The translations under genes were made by a program, and so were the position numbers. Below are positions 16,110 through 22,978 of a stretch of 31,989 nucleotides of DNA, one piece after another. The stretch is from PFJX01 sp964466195 (GTDB lineage: Bacteria; Pseudomonadota; Gammaproteobacteria; Burkholderiales; Thiobacillaceae): positions 1 to 31,989 of the forward strand of contig CAYXMQ010000034.1 of the NCBI GenBank assembly GCA_964466195.1, read 5' to 3'. The notes beneath the pieces are model-generated. The model was not told where the DNA came from and searched no databases. It saw only the letters and a list, made by a program, of their open reading frames with translations. How positions within the stretch are numbered: the stretch's first letter is position 1; each line of letters starts with the position of its first letter.

Positions 16110-18315
16110 GTTGGAGGGGCTGGAAGTGGTGGAGTTGCCTCTAACCGAAGTGCTTTCGGACAATCGAGTGTTTCGCTTCGATGCACAATATTTCGCGAAG
16201 ACCGCACTGCAAATCGAAGCCACGCTCAAGGAGGGTGTTTGGTGCGAGTTGATCGGCGCGACTGATCGGGTTGATAGCTTCGGCGCCTATGCGTTAACCA
16301 ATAAGTATTCGTATGTCGAAGAAGGTGTGCCATTCCTGCGCTGTCTCAACATCCGCCAGGGCTTCACGAATTTCTCGGATGTTCTCTACATCAGCGAGAA
16401 AGCAAACAAGCTTCTTTCCAAGTCGGAGATTCAACCTGGCATGGTGTTGCTTACGATGTCTGGGAGTGTTGGCAACGCTGCTGTCGCCTTGCCTAACTGG
16501 ATGTACCCCGTTAATTCCAATCAGGACATAGCCAAGATCACCCCCAAGCAAGGGGTCGATAGTTACTACCTTGCGGCATTCCTTGGCTCGAAATACGGAC
16601 GCGCACAAATGGAGCGTTTACCTGTAGGCAGCGTTCAGCAACATATATTTCTCTGGATGATTGAGAAGCTTGTTATTCGGCGTTTGACACCAGAAACCGA
16701 ATTGACCATAGGCAAAGCTGTATCGGACGCTTATTCGCTTGAGCAAGCGGCAGTTGAGGGCATCCAACAAGCCGAACAAACCCTCCTCCGAGCCCTCGGG
16801 CTGGAAAACTGGCAGCCGCCGGAACCCCTGACCTACACCCGACCCAGCCGCGACGCCTTCGCCGCCGGGCGGCTAGACGCGGAGTATTTCGCACCGCGCG
16901 TGGCCAAACTCCTTGGCCGTCTGAAGCGCGACGGACTGATCCTCGGCGGGGTGGCCCCCGTGCGGCATGAACGCTTCATTCCGGGCGCAACCGACACCTT
17001 CGACTACATCGAGATCGGCGGCGTGCGCGCGGATGGCACCGTCGTTTCCGAAACCGTGCCCCTGGCCGAGGCGCCCAGCCGCGCCACCTGGCTGGTCCGT
17101 TCCGGCGATGTCATCACTTCCACGGTGCGCCCCATCCGCCGGCTCTCCGCTCTGGTCGCCCCGGAACAGGACGGCCATGTCTGTTCGTCCGGCTTTGTGG
17201 TGCTGCGGCCCGAGGCCATCCCGGCGGAAGTGCTGTTGACCTACCTGCGCCTGCCGCAGGTTTGCGAGTTGCTGGACCTGCACACCAGCGCCAGCCTCTA
17301 TCCCGCCATCTCCGAGGTCGATTTGCTGGCTATGCCCATGCCGCGCATCGATGCGGCCACCCAAGCCCAGATTGTGGCCGCCGTGCGCGCCGCCCAGGCC
17401 AGCCGCCGCCGGGCCGCCGAACTCCTCGACGCCGCCAAGCGCGCCGTCGAAATCGCCATCGAGGAAAGCGAAACCGCCGCCCTGGCCTGGCTGGAGGAAG
17501 TCACCGGAACACTTGCCGATCCGGCCGCGTCTTGCGATCCTAGCGCCAACCAGGAACCCCACCATGACCACCCGACAACTGCAACACCTCGACCGGCATC
17601 TGAAGCAATGGCGCGCCGCCCATCCGGACGCAGCCAGCCTGCGTGCGGCCTATCGCGCCCGGGTGCTGGAGTTCACCCTGAATTCCATGGCCCTGGAGCG
17701 GGAGCCGGTGGACCCGGCCCGGCTGCGCGACTTGCTGACTCGACCCAGCCGCTAGACGCCACCCGCGAGCTGTCCACCGCCGCCGGTTCGCTCACCTACA
17801 CCGAAGTTGCTGAACGCCTGGCAGTGAATATCGTCCGCTGCCTGGATGCCATCCTCGACGCCGAGCCGGAGACGCTGGCCTTTTCGCCGGACTGGCTGCG
17901 CGATGTGCACCGCCTGTTGGCGGGCGAACTGTTCCCGGACTGGGCCGGCCAGTTCCGGACAACCGACGTCCAGGTCGGCACGCATTTCCCGCCGCCGGCC
18001 CATGCGGTGGCCGTGAGGGTAAAAGAGTTCTGCCTGGACCTGGAAGAGCGCCTGCGCCACCTGGCCGACGCCAAATCCATCGCCGGCCTGCTGGCCTGGG
18101 TGGATTGGCGTTTCCAATGGATACATCCGTTCAAGGATTTCAACGGCCGGGTAGGACGCATCCTGCTGGTGGCCCTGGCCTACAAGCTGGGCCTGCCGCC
18201 GATGGACCCGGCCGGAACGGCAGACAAGGACGCTTATTTCACGGCCCTCCGCGCAGCGGATGTCGGCGACCTGACGCCGTTAAGGGAAATCTGGCTGCGA
18301 CGGCTGGCTCTTTAG
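16072..18315 (+). CDS. HsdS-type specificity subunit reading through into a Fic domain
   Basis: This is a 747-residue open frame. About residues 1-500 form a specificity subunit with two target-recognition domains (about 25-215 and 265-450) separated and followed by helical spacers (AYSLEQAAVEGIQQAEQTLLRALGLENW; AAQASRRRAAELLDAAKRAVEIA). About 560-745 form a Fic domain: WAGQFRTTDVQVG, then HPFKDFNGRVGR (His685), with Phe where the consensus has Gly/Ala. The linker of about 500-560 is Pro/Gly/Arg-rich and looks like an out-of-frame translation of the nested ORF at 17564. The start is uncertain: TTG 16072 overlaps the previous stop, while GTG 16126 has GGAGGGG six bases upstream, although LLEGLEV just before it looks conserved. 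The first recognition domain is visibly poorer in G+C. This is either a true fusion or a frameshift product. Confidence 0.75.
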   Translation: MSRPFDEPRYRGLLEGLEVVELPLTEVLSDNRVFRFDAQYFAKTALQIEATLKEGVWCELIGATDRVDSFGAYALTNKYSYVEEGVPFLRCLNIRQGFTNFSDVLYISEKANKLLSKSEIQPGMVLLTMSGSVGNAAVALPNWMYPVNSNQDIAKITPKQGVDSYYLAAFLGSKYGRAQMERLPVGSVQQHIFLWMIEKLVIRRLTPETELTIGKAVSDAYSLEQAAVEGIQQAEQTLLRALGLENWQPPEPLTYTRPSRDAFAAGRLDAEYFAPRVAKLLGRLKRDGLILGGVAPVRHERFIPGATDTFDYIEIGGVRADGTVVSETVPLAEAPSRATWLVRSGDVITSTVRPIRRLSALVAPEQDGHVCSSGFVVLRPEAIPAEVLLTYLRLPQVCELLDLHTSASLYPAISEVDLLAMPMPRIDAATQAQIVAAVRAAQASRRRAAELLDAAKRAVEIAIEESETAALAWLEEVTGTLADPAASCDPSANQEPHHDHPTTATPRPASEAMARRPSGRSQPACGLSRPGAGVHPEFHGPGAGAGGPGPAARLADSTQPLDATRELSTAAGSLTYTEVAERLAVNIVRCLDAILDAEPETLAFSPDWLRDVHRLLAGELFPDWAGQFRTTDVQVGTHFPPPAHAVAVRVKEFCLDLEERLRHLADAKSIAGLLAWVDWRFQWIHPFKDFNGRVGRILLVALAYKLGLPPMDPAGTADKDAYFTALRAADVGDLTPLREIWLRRLAL
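17564..17755 (+). CDS. Nested Fic antitoxin-like ORF or detached Fic N-terminus
   Basis: The ORF is 63 residues in the frame +1 to the HsdS-Fic frame, starting MTTRQLQHLDRHLKQW. AGGA lies nine bases before ATG. Amino-acid use and third-position G/C look truly coding, unlike the overlapping frame. The segment LNSMALEREPVDPARLRDLL carries Ser41-x-x-x-Glu45, the spacing of the Fic inhibitory helix ([S/T]xxxE[G/N]), with Arg in place of Gly/Asn. It ends in TAG exactly where the other frame begins to look like Fic. It is either a separate VbhA/FicA-type antitoxin (class I) or the N-terminus of a class II Fic protein split by a one-base loss around 17730-17756. Confidence 0.6.
   Translation: MTTRQLQHLDRHLKQWRAAHPDAASLRAAYRARVLEFTLNSMALEREPVDPARLRDLLTRPSR
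17608..18315 (+). other. Possible independent fic reading frame
   Basis: If Fic is made separately from the specificity subunit, the only ATG in its frame near the junction is at 17608 (235 residues, preceded by a weak TGAAG). Its first 50 residues would be low-complexity and non-homologous. Recognisable Fic sequence starts only at about 17756 (DATRELSTAAG). The next in-frame ATG/GTG/TTG is a GTG within the domain. Weak initiation here favours read-through or a broken gene. Confidence 0.35.
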
Positions 18316-18411
18316 ACGGCGCCGATAACCTGCAAGCCAACGAACCATAGCAACGGCGGATCGCATAAACCCATAAAATCGAAGCCACTTTTCCAGCTCA
18401 CACGGATACCC

Positions 18412-19386
18412 ATGACCATACAAAACGTTTGCATCCTCGGCGGCGGCGGTTTCGTCGGCCACCATCTGGCCGCCTTGCTGGCCGCGCGCGGTATCAAAGT
18501 CCGCGTTCCGGCGCGCCGGCGCGACGCCGTCAAAGACCTGAACGTGCTGCCCACGGTCGAGGTCGTGGAAACCGACATTCATGAACCCGCCAGCCTGAAC
18601 GCCTTGTGCGCAGGCATGGATGCGGTGATCAATCTGGTCGGGCTGCTGCATGAATCCGACGCCGGCAAGAAGGATAGTCCGCAGGCGCGGCGCGGCAGTT
18701 TCCAGCACGCGCATGTCGAGTTGCCGCGCAAGCTGGTGCAGGCCTGCAAGGACAACGGCGTGCCGCGGCTGTTGCACATGAGCGCGCTGGGCGCCGACGT
18801 GAATTCGCGCAGCGCCTACCAGCGCAGCAAGGCCGCCGGCGAAGCCCTGGTGATGCAGGCCGCCGGCGATCTGGCGGTGACGGTGTTCCGGCCTTCGGTC
18901 ATTTTCGGACCGGGCGACAGCTTTCTGACCCTGTTCGCCGACCTGCTCAAGCTCGCCCCGGTGCTGCCGCTGGCCGATGGCGGCGCGCGCTTCCAGCCGG
19001 TGTACGTCGGCGATGTGGCGCGCGCTTTCGCGGTCGCCCTCGATCTGCCGGAAAGCCACGGCCAGTCCTACAACCTGTGCGGCCCCAAGGTCTACAGCCT
19101 GGCCGAACTGGTGCGGCTGACCGCCGCCAGCCAGGGTCTGAACCGGTGCATCGTGCCGCTGGGGGCGACGCCGTCATACTGGTTCGCCAGGCTGATGGAA
19201 TTGAAGCCCGGCGCGAAGATCATGACCCGCGACAATCATTACGCCATGCTCACCGACAACGTCTGCCCGGATGGCTTCCCGGCCGAGTTCGGCCAGCCGA
19301 CGGCGCTGGAAAGCGTCATCGGCTACCTGAAGGAAGCCGGTCCGCGTCGCAATTACATGGCTTATCGCACCCACGCCGGGCGCTGA
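18412..19386 (+). CDS. NAD(P)-dependent epimerase, complex I NDUFA9-like
   Basis: The product is 324 residues, an extended short-chain dehydrogenase. The Rossmann dinucleotide motif is LGGGGFVG at residues 9-16, and the catalytic pair is Tyr136/Lys140 in SAYQRSKAAGE. FRPSVIFGPGDSFL and the later PVYVGDVARAFAVALD are typical of the NDUFA9/atypical SDR family related to the 39-kDa complex I accessory subunit. The substrate is unknown. The gene lies 14 bases before the likely start of cca and is probably co-transcribed with it. This adjacency, with slt upstream, recurs in betaproteobacteria. The 96-base gap before it shows no strong promoter. Confidence 0.9.
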   Translation: MTIQNVCILGGGGFVGHHLAALLAARGIKVRVPARRRDAVKDLNVLPTVEVVETDIHEPASLNALCAGMDAVINLVGLLHESDAGKKDSPQARRGSFQHAHVELPRKLVQACKDNGVPRLLHMSALGADVNSRSAYQRSKAAGEALVMQAAGDLAVTVFRPSVIFGPGDSFLTLFADLLKLAPVLPLADGGARFQPVYVGDVARAFAVALDLPESHGQSYNLCGPKVYSLAELVRLTAASQGLNRCIVPLGATPSYWFARLMELKPGAKIMTRDNHYAMLTDNVCPDGFPAEFGQPTALESVIGYLKEAGPRRNYMAYRTHAGR

Positions 19387-19400
19387 AGCCTGATCGGCCG

Positions 19401-20648
19401 TTGCGCTTCCCTGACCATATCCAGGTTTATGTCGTCGGCGGCGCGGTGCGCGACCGCCTGCTCGGCTTGCCGCCGGGCCGCTCCAGCCACGACCGCGACC
19501 ATGTCGTGGTCGGCGCAACGCCGGAGGAGATGAGCGCACTCGGCTTTCAGCCGGTCGGCAAGGATTTCCCGGTTTTTCTGCATCCGCGTACGCACGAGGA
19601 ATACGCGCTGGCCCGCACCGAACGCAAAACCGCACGCGGCTACAAGGGCTTTCAGGTCTATGCCACGCCCGATGTGACGCTGGCAGAGGATCTGCGGCGG
19701 CGCGACCTGACCATCAATGCGATGGCGCAAGCCGAAAATGGCGACATCATCGACCCGTACCAGGGCCGCGCCGATCTCGCCGCGCGGGTGTTTCGCCATG
19801 TCAGCCCGGCGTTCTCGGAAGACCCGGTACGCATCCTGCGCGTGGCTCGCTTCGCCGCCCGCTTCGGCGAGTTTTCTCTGGCCCCGGAAACGCTGGCCCT
19901 GATGCGCAAGATGACCGCCGACGGCGAAGTCGATGCGCTGGTGCCGGAGCGCGTCTGGCAGGAACTCGCACGCGGCCTGATGGAGACGCAGCCGTCGCGG
20001 ATGTTCCTGATGCTGCGCGAATGCGGCGCGCTGGCCAGATTGTTGCCGGAGCTCGACGCGCTGTTCGGGGTGCCGCAAAACCCGAAAAGCCATCCCGAAA
20101 TCGACACCGGCGATCATGTCATGCGCGTCATCGACTACGCCGCCGCCGCCGCGCAACCGCTGCCGGTCCGCTACGCCGCGCTGCTGCATGATCTGGGCAA
20201 GGGCCTGACGCCGCCGGCGAACTGGCCGAAGCATGGCGGCCACGAGGCCGCCGGGCTGGAACGGGTCAAACAGGTGAACCAGCGCCTGCGGGCGCCGACC
20301 GAATGCGCCGCACTGGCGCAGATCGTCGCCCGCTGGCACGGCCAGGCGCACAACGCCGACAACATGCGTACGGCTGCTTTGCTGGAACTGCTGGAACAGA
20401 CCGATGCGTTCCGCCGGCCGCAGCGGTTCGAGCAGTTTCTGCATGCCTGTGCGGCGGATTATCACGGTCGCCCGGGCTGGGAAGCGCGGCCTTTCACGCA
20501 GGCGCAGCGCCTGCTGCACGCCCTCGCGGCGGCGCGGCAAGTCGATGCCGGCGCGGTGGCGCGGCAGGTCGCTGCCGCCGACATTCCCGATGCGATCCGC
20601 GCCGCCCGCTTGCAGGCCGTCGCCAACGCATTGGCCGAACCGGCATGA
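19401..20648 (+). CDS. cca: Multifunctional CCA protein (tRNA nucleotidyltransferase, HD domain)
   Basis: The product is about 415 residues. It adds and repairs the 3' CCA of tRNA using CTP and ATP. Visible motifs are VVGGAVRD (about 11-18), the metal-binding DRD followed by VVVGATPEEM, LARTERK, RRDLTINAMA, and EDPVRILRVARFAARF. The C-terminal HD phosphohydrolase domain contains YAALLHDLGKGLTPP, as in E. coli Cca. The start is taken as TTG 19401 because it places VYVVGG at the expected distance and no ATG or GTG precedes the motif. The ribosome-binding site is weak, and coupling to the upstream gene (14 bases away) is likely. Compared with E. coli there are about four extra residues (PGRSSH for VK) just before the DRD motif. 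Confidence 0.93.
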   Translation: MRFPDHIQVYVVGGAVRDRLLGLPPGRSSHDRDHVVVGATPEEMSALGFQPVGKDFPVFLHPRTHEEYALARTERKTARGYKGFQVYATPDVTLAEDLRRRDLTINAMAQAENGDIIDPYQGRADLAARVFRHVSPAFSEDPVRILRVARFAARFGEFSLAPETLALMRKMTADGEVDALVPERVWQELARGLMETQPSRMFLMLRECGALARLLPELDALFGVPQNPKSHPEIDTGDHVMRVIDYAAAAAQPLPVRYAALLHDLGKGLTPPANWPKHGGHEAAGLERVKQVNQRLRAPTECAALAQIVARWHGQAHNADNMRTAALLELLEQTDAFRRPQRFEQFLHACAADYHGRPGWEARPFTQAQRLLHALAAARQVDAGAVARQVAAADIPDAIRAARLQAVANALAEPA

Positions 20649-20709
20649 CGCCTTACCCGACACCCGTTGCCGGGGCGACAAGACCGTATCCGGTATTGGC
20701 TGCGCGGAG

Positions 20710-21423
20710 TTAGTCCGCCGGCACCAGGCCGGTGCGGATGGCGAAACGGGTCAGACCGGCGACGTCGTGAATATTGAGCCGCTGCATGAGCTGCGCACGG
20801 TGGCTTTCCACCGTTTTTACGCTGACATGCAGTTGGACGGCGATCTCGCGCGTGGAATAACCGCGCGCAATCAGGTGCAGAATCTCGCGCTGGCGCGGCG
20901 TCAGCCGATCATCCCGGCGATGGCCCTTGCCGGGTTCCTCGGTGCGTAGATAGTCCTCGATGACGACCACGGCATCCTTCAGGTTCGACAACACCGAGCG
21001 ATGCTTTTCGCTGGCCTGGCGCAAACCTTCCAACGCCTGCTTATGGCTGGTCACGTCCATGCCGCAGCCGATAAACCCGAGCAAAGCGCCGGTCTTGTCG
21101 TCGCTGAACGGCTCGCCGGTCTTGTGCAGCCAACGGTATCGGCCGTCGCGCCGGCGCAGACGGCACTCGATGGAGAACGGCTCCCGCTCGCTGATGGCGC
21201 GATCGATCAACTCGGGCCAGGCCGCGGCATCTTCCGGGTGCATCGCGTTGAGCCAGCCGTCGCCCAGCGAGTCTTCCAATTTACGGCCGGTGAGCTCGCA
21301 CCAGGCGCGGTTGACCAGCAAGCAACGCCCTGCCGCATCGGACACCCAAATGATCGCCGGCACCCAATCCAGCGCGCGGACCATGTCAGCGGTGAGTGGC
21401 GCGTCGACCGTTTTTATCGTCAT
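20710..21423 (-). CDS. PAS-LuxR transcriptional regulator
   Basis: The product is 237 residues. A PAS/PAC domain (about 12-135) has IIWVSDAAGRCLLVNRAWCELTG and a PAC-like FSIECRLRRRDGRYRWL segment. A short linker leads to a LuxR/FixJ-type helix-turn-helix (about 170-230: LTPRQREILHLIARGYSTREIA, VKTVESHRAQLMQRL). There is no receiver domain, so the PAS domain itself probably senses the signal (redox, ligand or oxygen). The start is supported by TAGGAGC eight bases upstream. It is convergent with cca and divergent from dcd. Target genes are unknown. Confidence 0.9.
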   Translation of the reverse strand: MTIKTVDAPLTADMVRALDWVPAIIWVSDAAGRCLLVNRAWCELTGRKLEDSLGDGWLNAMHPEDAAAWPELIDRAISEREPFSIECRLRRRDGRYRWLHKTGEPFSDDKTGALLGFIGCGMDVTSHKQALEGLRQASEKHRSVLSNLKDAVVVIEDYLRTEEPGKGHRRDDRLTPRQREILHLIARGYSTREIAVQLHVSVKTVESHRAQLMQRLNIHDVAGLTRFAIRTGLVPAD

Positions 21424-21593
21424 GATTTGTGCTCCTAAAGCGAGCTGAACCCCTAGTGGCCCAGTAATCGAATCCCGTATAGCTTAAGTTGTAGCGGATA
21501 GGCCACGCATCGGGATAAACCCGAATATCAATAGGGAAAACACCGAGGTCGCACTCTTGCCCCACGCAAAACCCCTGAACGAAGCCTTGCACG

Positions 21594-21616
21594 CCTGCGC
21601 AGGGGACTTCCTGCGC
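21594..21616. promoter_or_regulatory. Dyad in the dcd leader
   Basis: The palindrome CCTGCGCAGG (21594-21603) is followed after six bases by a second CCTGCGC (21610-21616), which can pair with GCGCAGG (21597-21603). A -10-like TAGAAT (21618-21623) follows directly, with no good -35 at the right distance. It could be an operator. The 248-base divergent region otherwise holds only a short TCGGG/CCCGA hairpin. Confidence 0.35.
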
Positions 21617-21671
21617 TTAGAATCCGGCATCCCCCGGTACGGGGCATGCAACCCTCAGAGAGGCCCTGAAC

Positions 21672-22238
21672 ATGAGCATCAAATCCGACAAGTGGATACG
21701 TCGCATGGCGGCGGATCACGGCATGATCGAACCCTTCGAGCCGGGTCAAGTCAAGACGGCCAATGGCGAAAAGATCGTTTCTTACGGCACGTCAAGCTAC
21801 GGCTACGATGTCCGTTGTGCGAACGAGTTCAAACTGTTCACCAACCTCAACCACACTATCGTCGACCCGAAAAACTTCGACCCCGACTCCTTCGTCGATG
21901 TGAAGGGCGATGTCTGCATCATTCCGCCCAACTCCTTTGCGCTGGCGCGCACGATCGAATTCTTCCGCATCCCGCGCAGTGTACTGACCATCTGCCTGGG
22001 CAAAAGCACCTATGCCCGCTGCGGCATCATCGTCAACGTGACGCCGCTAGAACCCGAGTGGGAAGGCCATGTCACGCTGGAGTTTTCCAATACCACGCCG
22101 CTGCCCGCCAAGATCTACGCCAATGAGGGCATCGCACAGATGCTGTTTTTCGAGTCGGATGATGTCTGCGAAACCTCCTACCGCGATCGCGGCGGAAAAT
22201 ATCAGGGCCAGACCGGCGTGACCTTGCCGAAGATTTGA
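21672..22238 (+). CDS. dcd: dCTP deaminase
   Basis: The product is 188 residues, the usual length. It deaminates dCTP to dUTP for thymidylate synthesis. It matches the proteobacterial family along its length: MSIKSDKWIRRM at the start, SYGYDVRCANEF, the nucleotide-binding KSTYARCGI, and the active-site region PLEPEWEGHVTLEFSNTTPLP. The C-terminal GGKYQGQTGVTLPK forms the lid over the triphosphate. A GAGAGG ribosome-binding site lies eight bases before ATG. In several betaproteobacteria dcd is next to the Orn/Lys/Arg decarboxylase gene. Here eight kilobases of sensory genes separate the two. Confidence 0.96.
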   Translation: MSIKSDKWIRRMAADHGMIEPFEPGQVKTANGEKIVSYGTSSYGYDVRCANEFKLFTNLNHTIVDPKNFDPDSFVDVKGDVCIIPPNSFALARTIEFFRIPRSVLTICLGKSTYARCGIIVNVTPLEPEWEGHVTLEFSNTTPLPAKIYANEGIAQMLFFESDDVCETSYRDRGGKYQGQTGVTLPKI

Positions 22239-22244
22239 TTTGCC

Positions 22245-22262
22245 GCCCGATCTACGTCGGGC
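22245..22262. terminator. Short hairpin between convergent genes
   Basis: GCCCGA (22245-22250) pairs with TCGGGC (22257-22262) around TCTACG. It is placed between the stop of dcd and the stop of the minus-strand gene at 22269. No T run follows on either strand, so a terminator role is only plausible. Confidence 0.3.
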
Positions 22263-22268
22263 CGCGCC

Positions 22269-22718
22269 TTATTGCTCAGTAAGGGGGTCGGGCTCCGACA
22301 GGCCGATGAAACGGCGGCCTTTTCGGCACAGGCCGTGCTGATTCAAATCGAGGAATCGCTCCAATGGAGGCAGGCAATCGACGATGACCAGGCCGATGCC
22401 CTGAAAACGATGCAGATAGCGCACGATTTCATCGCCGAAATCGCCCTCGGCGCTGGTCAGCCGATAATCGATGCCGGAATGCTCCAGCCGGAGAAGCAGG
22501 CCGGCCAGCAAGAAAGTCGGCGCCTTGGGCGGGTTGACCAGAAGGATGTCCAGGCGGCTGCTCGACTGCACACAGTGTTTCAGGGCGGCAAGCTGCCTGT
22601 CCTGGGTCAGGCGCTGGCCGTCCAAGGCCAGCAAGGCCCGCTGCTTGGCATAGGCAAACGGAATCTTGGGCTGGGCCGCCGCAGTCAGCGGCCAGTGCAT
22701 CATCGCAGCGTGGCTCAT
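22269..22718 (-). CDS. Conserved-looking hypothetical protein, 149 residues
   Basis: I do not recognise the family. The sequence looks protein-like: an N-terminal part with KIPFAYAKQRALLALDGQRL and a helix, then alternating beta/alpha segments (LDILLVNPPKAPTFLLAGLLLRLEHSG, DYRLTSAEGDF, GIGLVIVDCLPPLERFLDL). The strand VIVDC resembles a Walker B-type core strand, but no P-loop is present. There is no signal peptide. The plus-strand ORF over the same bases is Gln/Gly-rich and looks like a shadow. The ribosome-binding site is poor. It is convergent with dcd. The 260 bases upstream contain no gene and only a small ATTCA/TGAAT palindrome. Confidence 0.6.
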   Translation of the reverse strand: MSHAAMMHWPLTAAAQPKIPFAYAKQRALLALDGQRLTQDRQLAALKHCVQSSSRLDILLVNPPKAPTFLLAGLLLRLEHSGIDYRLTSAEGDFGDEIVRYLHRFQGIGLVIVDCLPPLERFLDLNQHGLCRKGRRFIGLSEPDPLTEQ

Positions 22719-22978
22719 GGCCGCCCCGCTTCATTCAGTACGCTGTTCAGCATCGTGTTTCCCGCCATTCATTGGTGAATACACAAGGTATCAGCCCGCT
22801 CAACCCGGATTCAGCGGCTGAGCCAGGTCGCGTTGCCGCCACGGATTTCACGCCAGACTCGGTTCATGCCGATCGCGGTCGCAAGACTTGATCTGAAGTT
22901 TAAGCAGGGAAACGCCCTACAGAAATTATCGGATCATTTATCGGGCTGAAGGTATCTTTACAACGGCCGCCCAGCCGG

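Noticed and set aside
13908..18324. CGGCGCCG just after slt (13908-13915) and just after fic (18317-18324) as a target-site duplication
   Set aside because: An eight-base GC palindrome is common by chance at this base composition, and there is no integrase, transposase or terminal inverted repeat.
22272..22778. Plus-strand open frame of 168 codons over the unknown minus-strand gene
   Set aside because: It is Gln/Gly-rich without fold-like segments. The minus-strand product has regular alpha/beta patterning.
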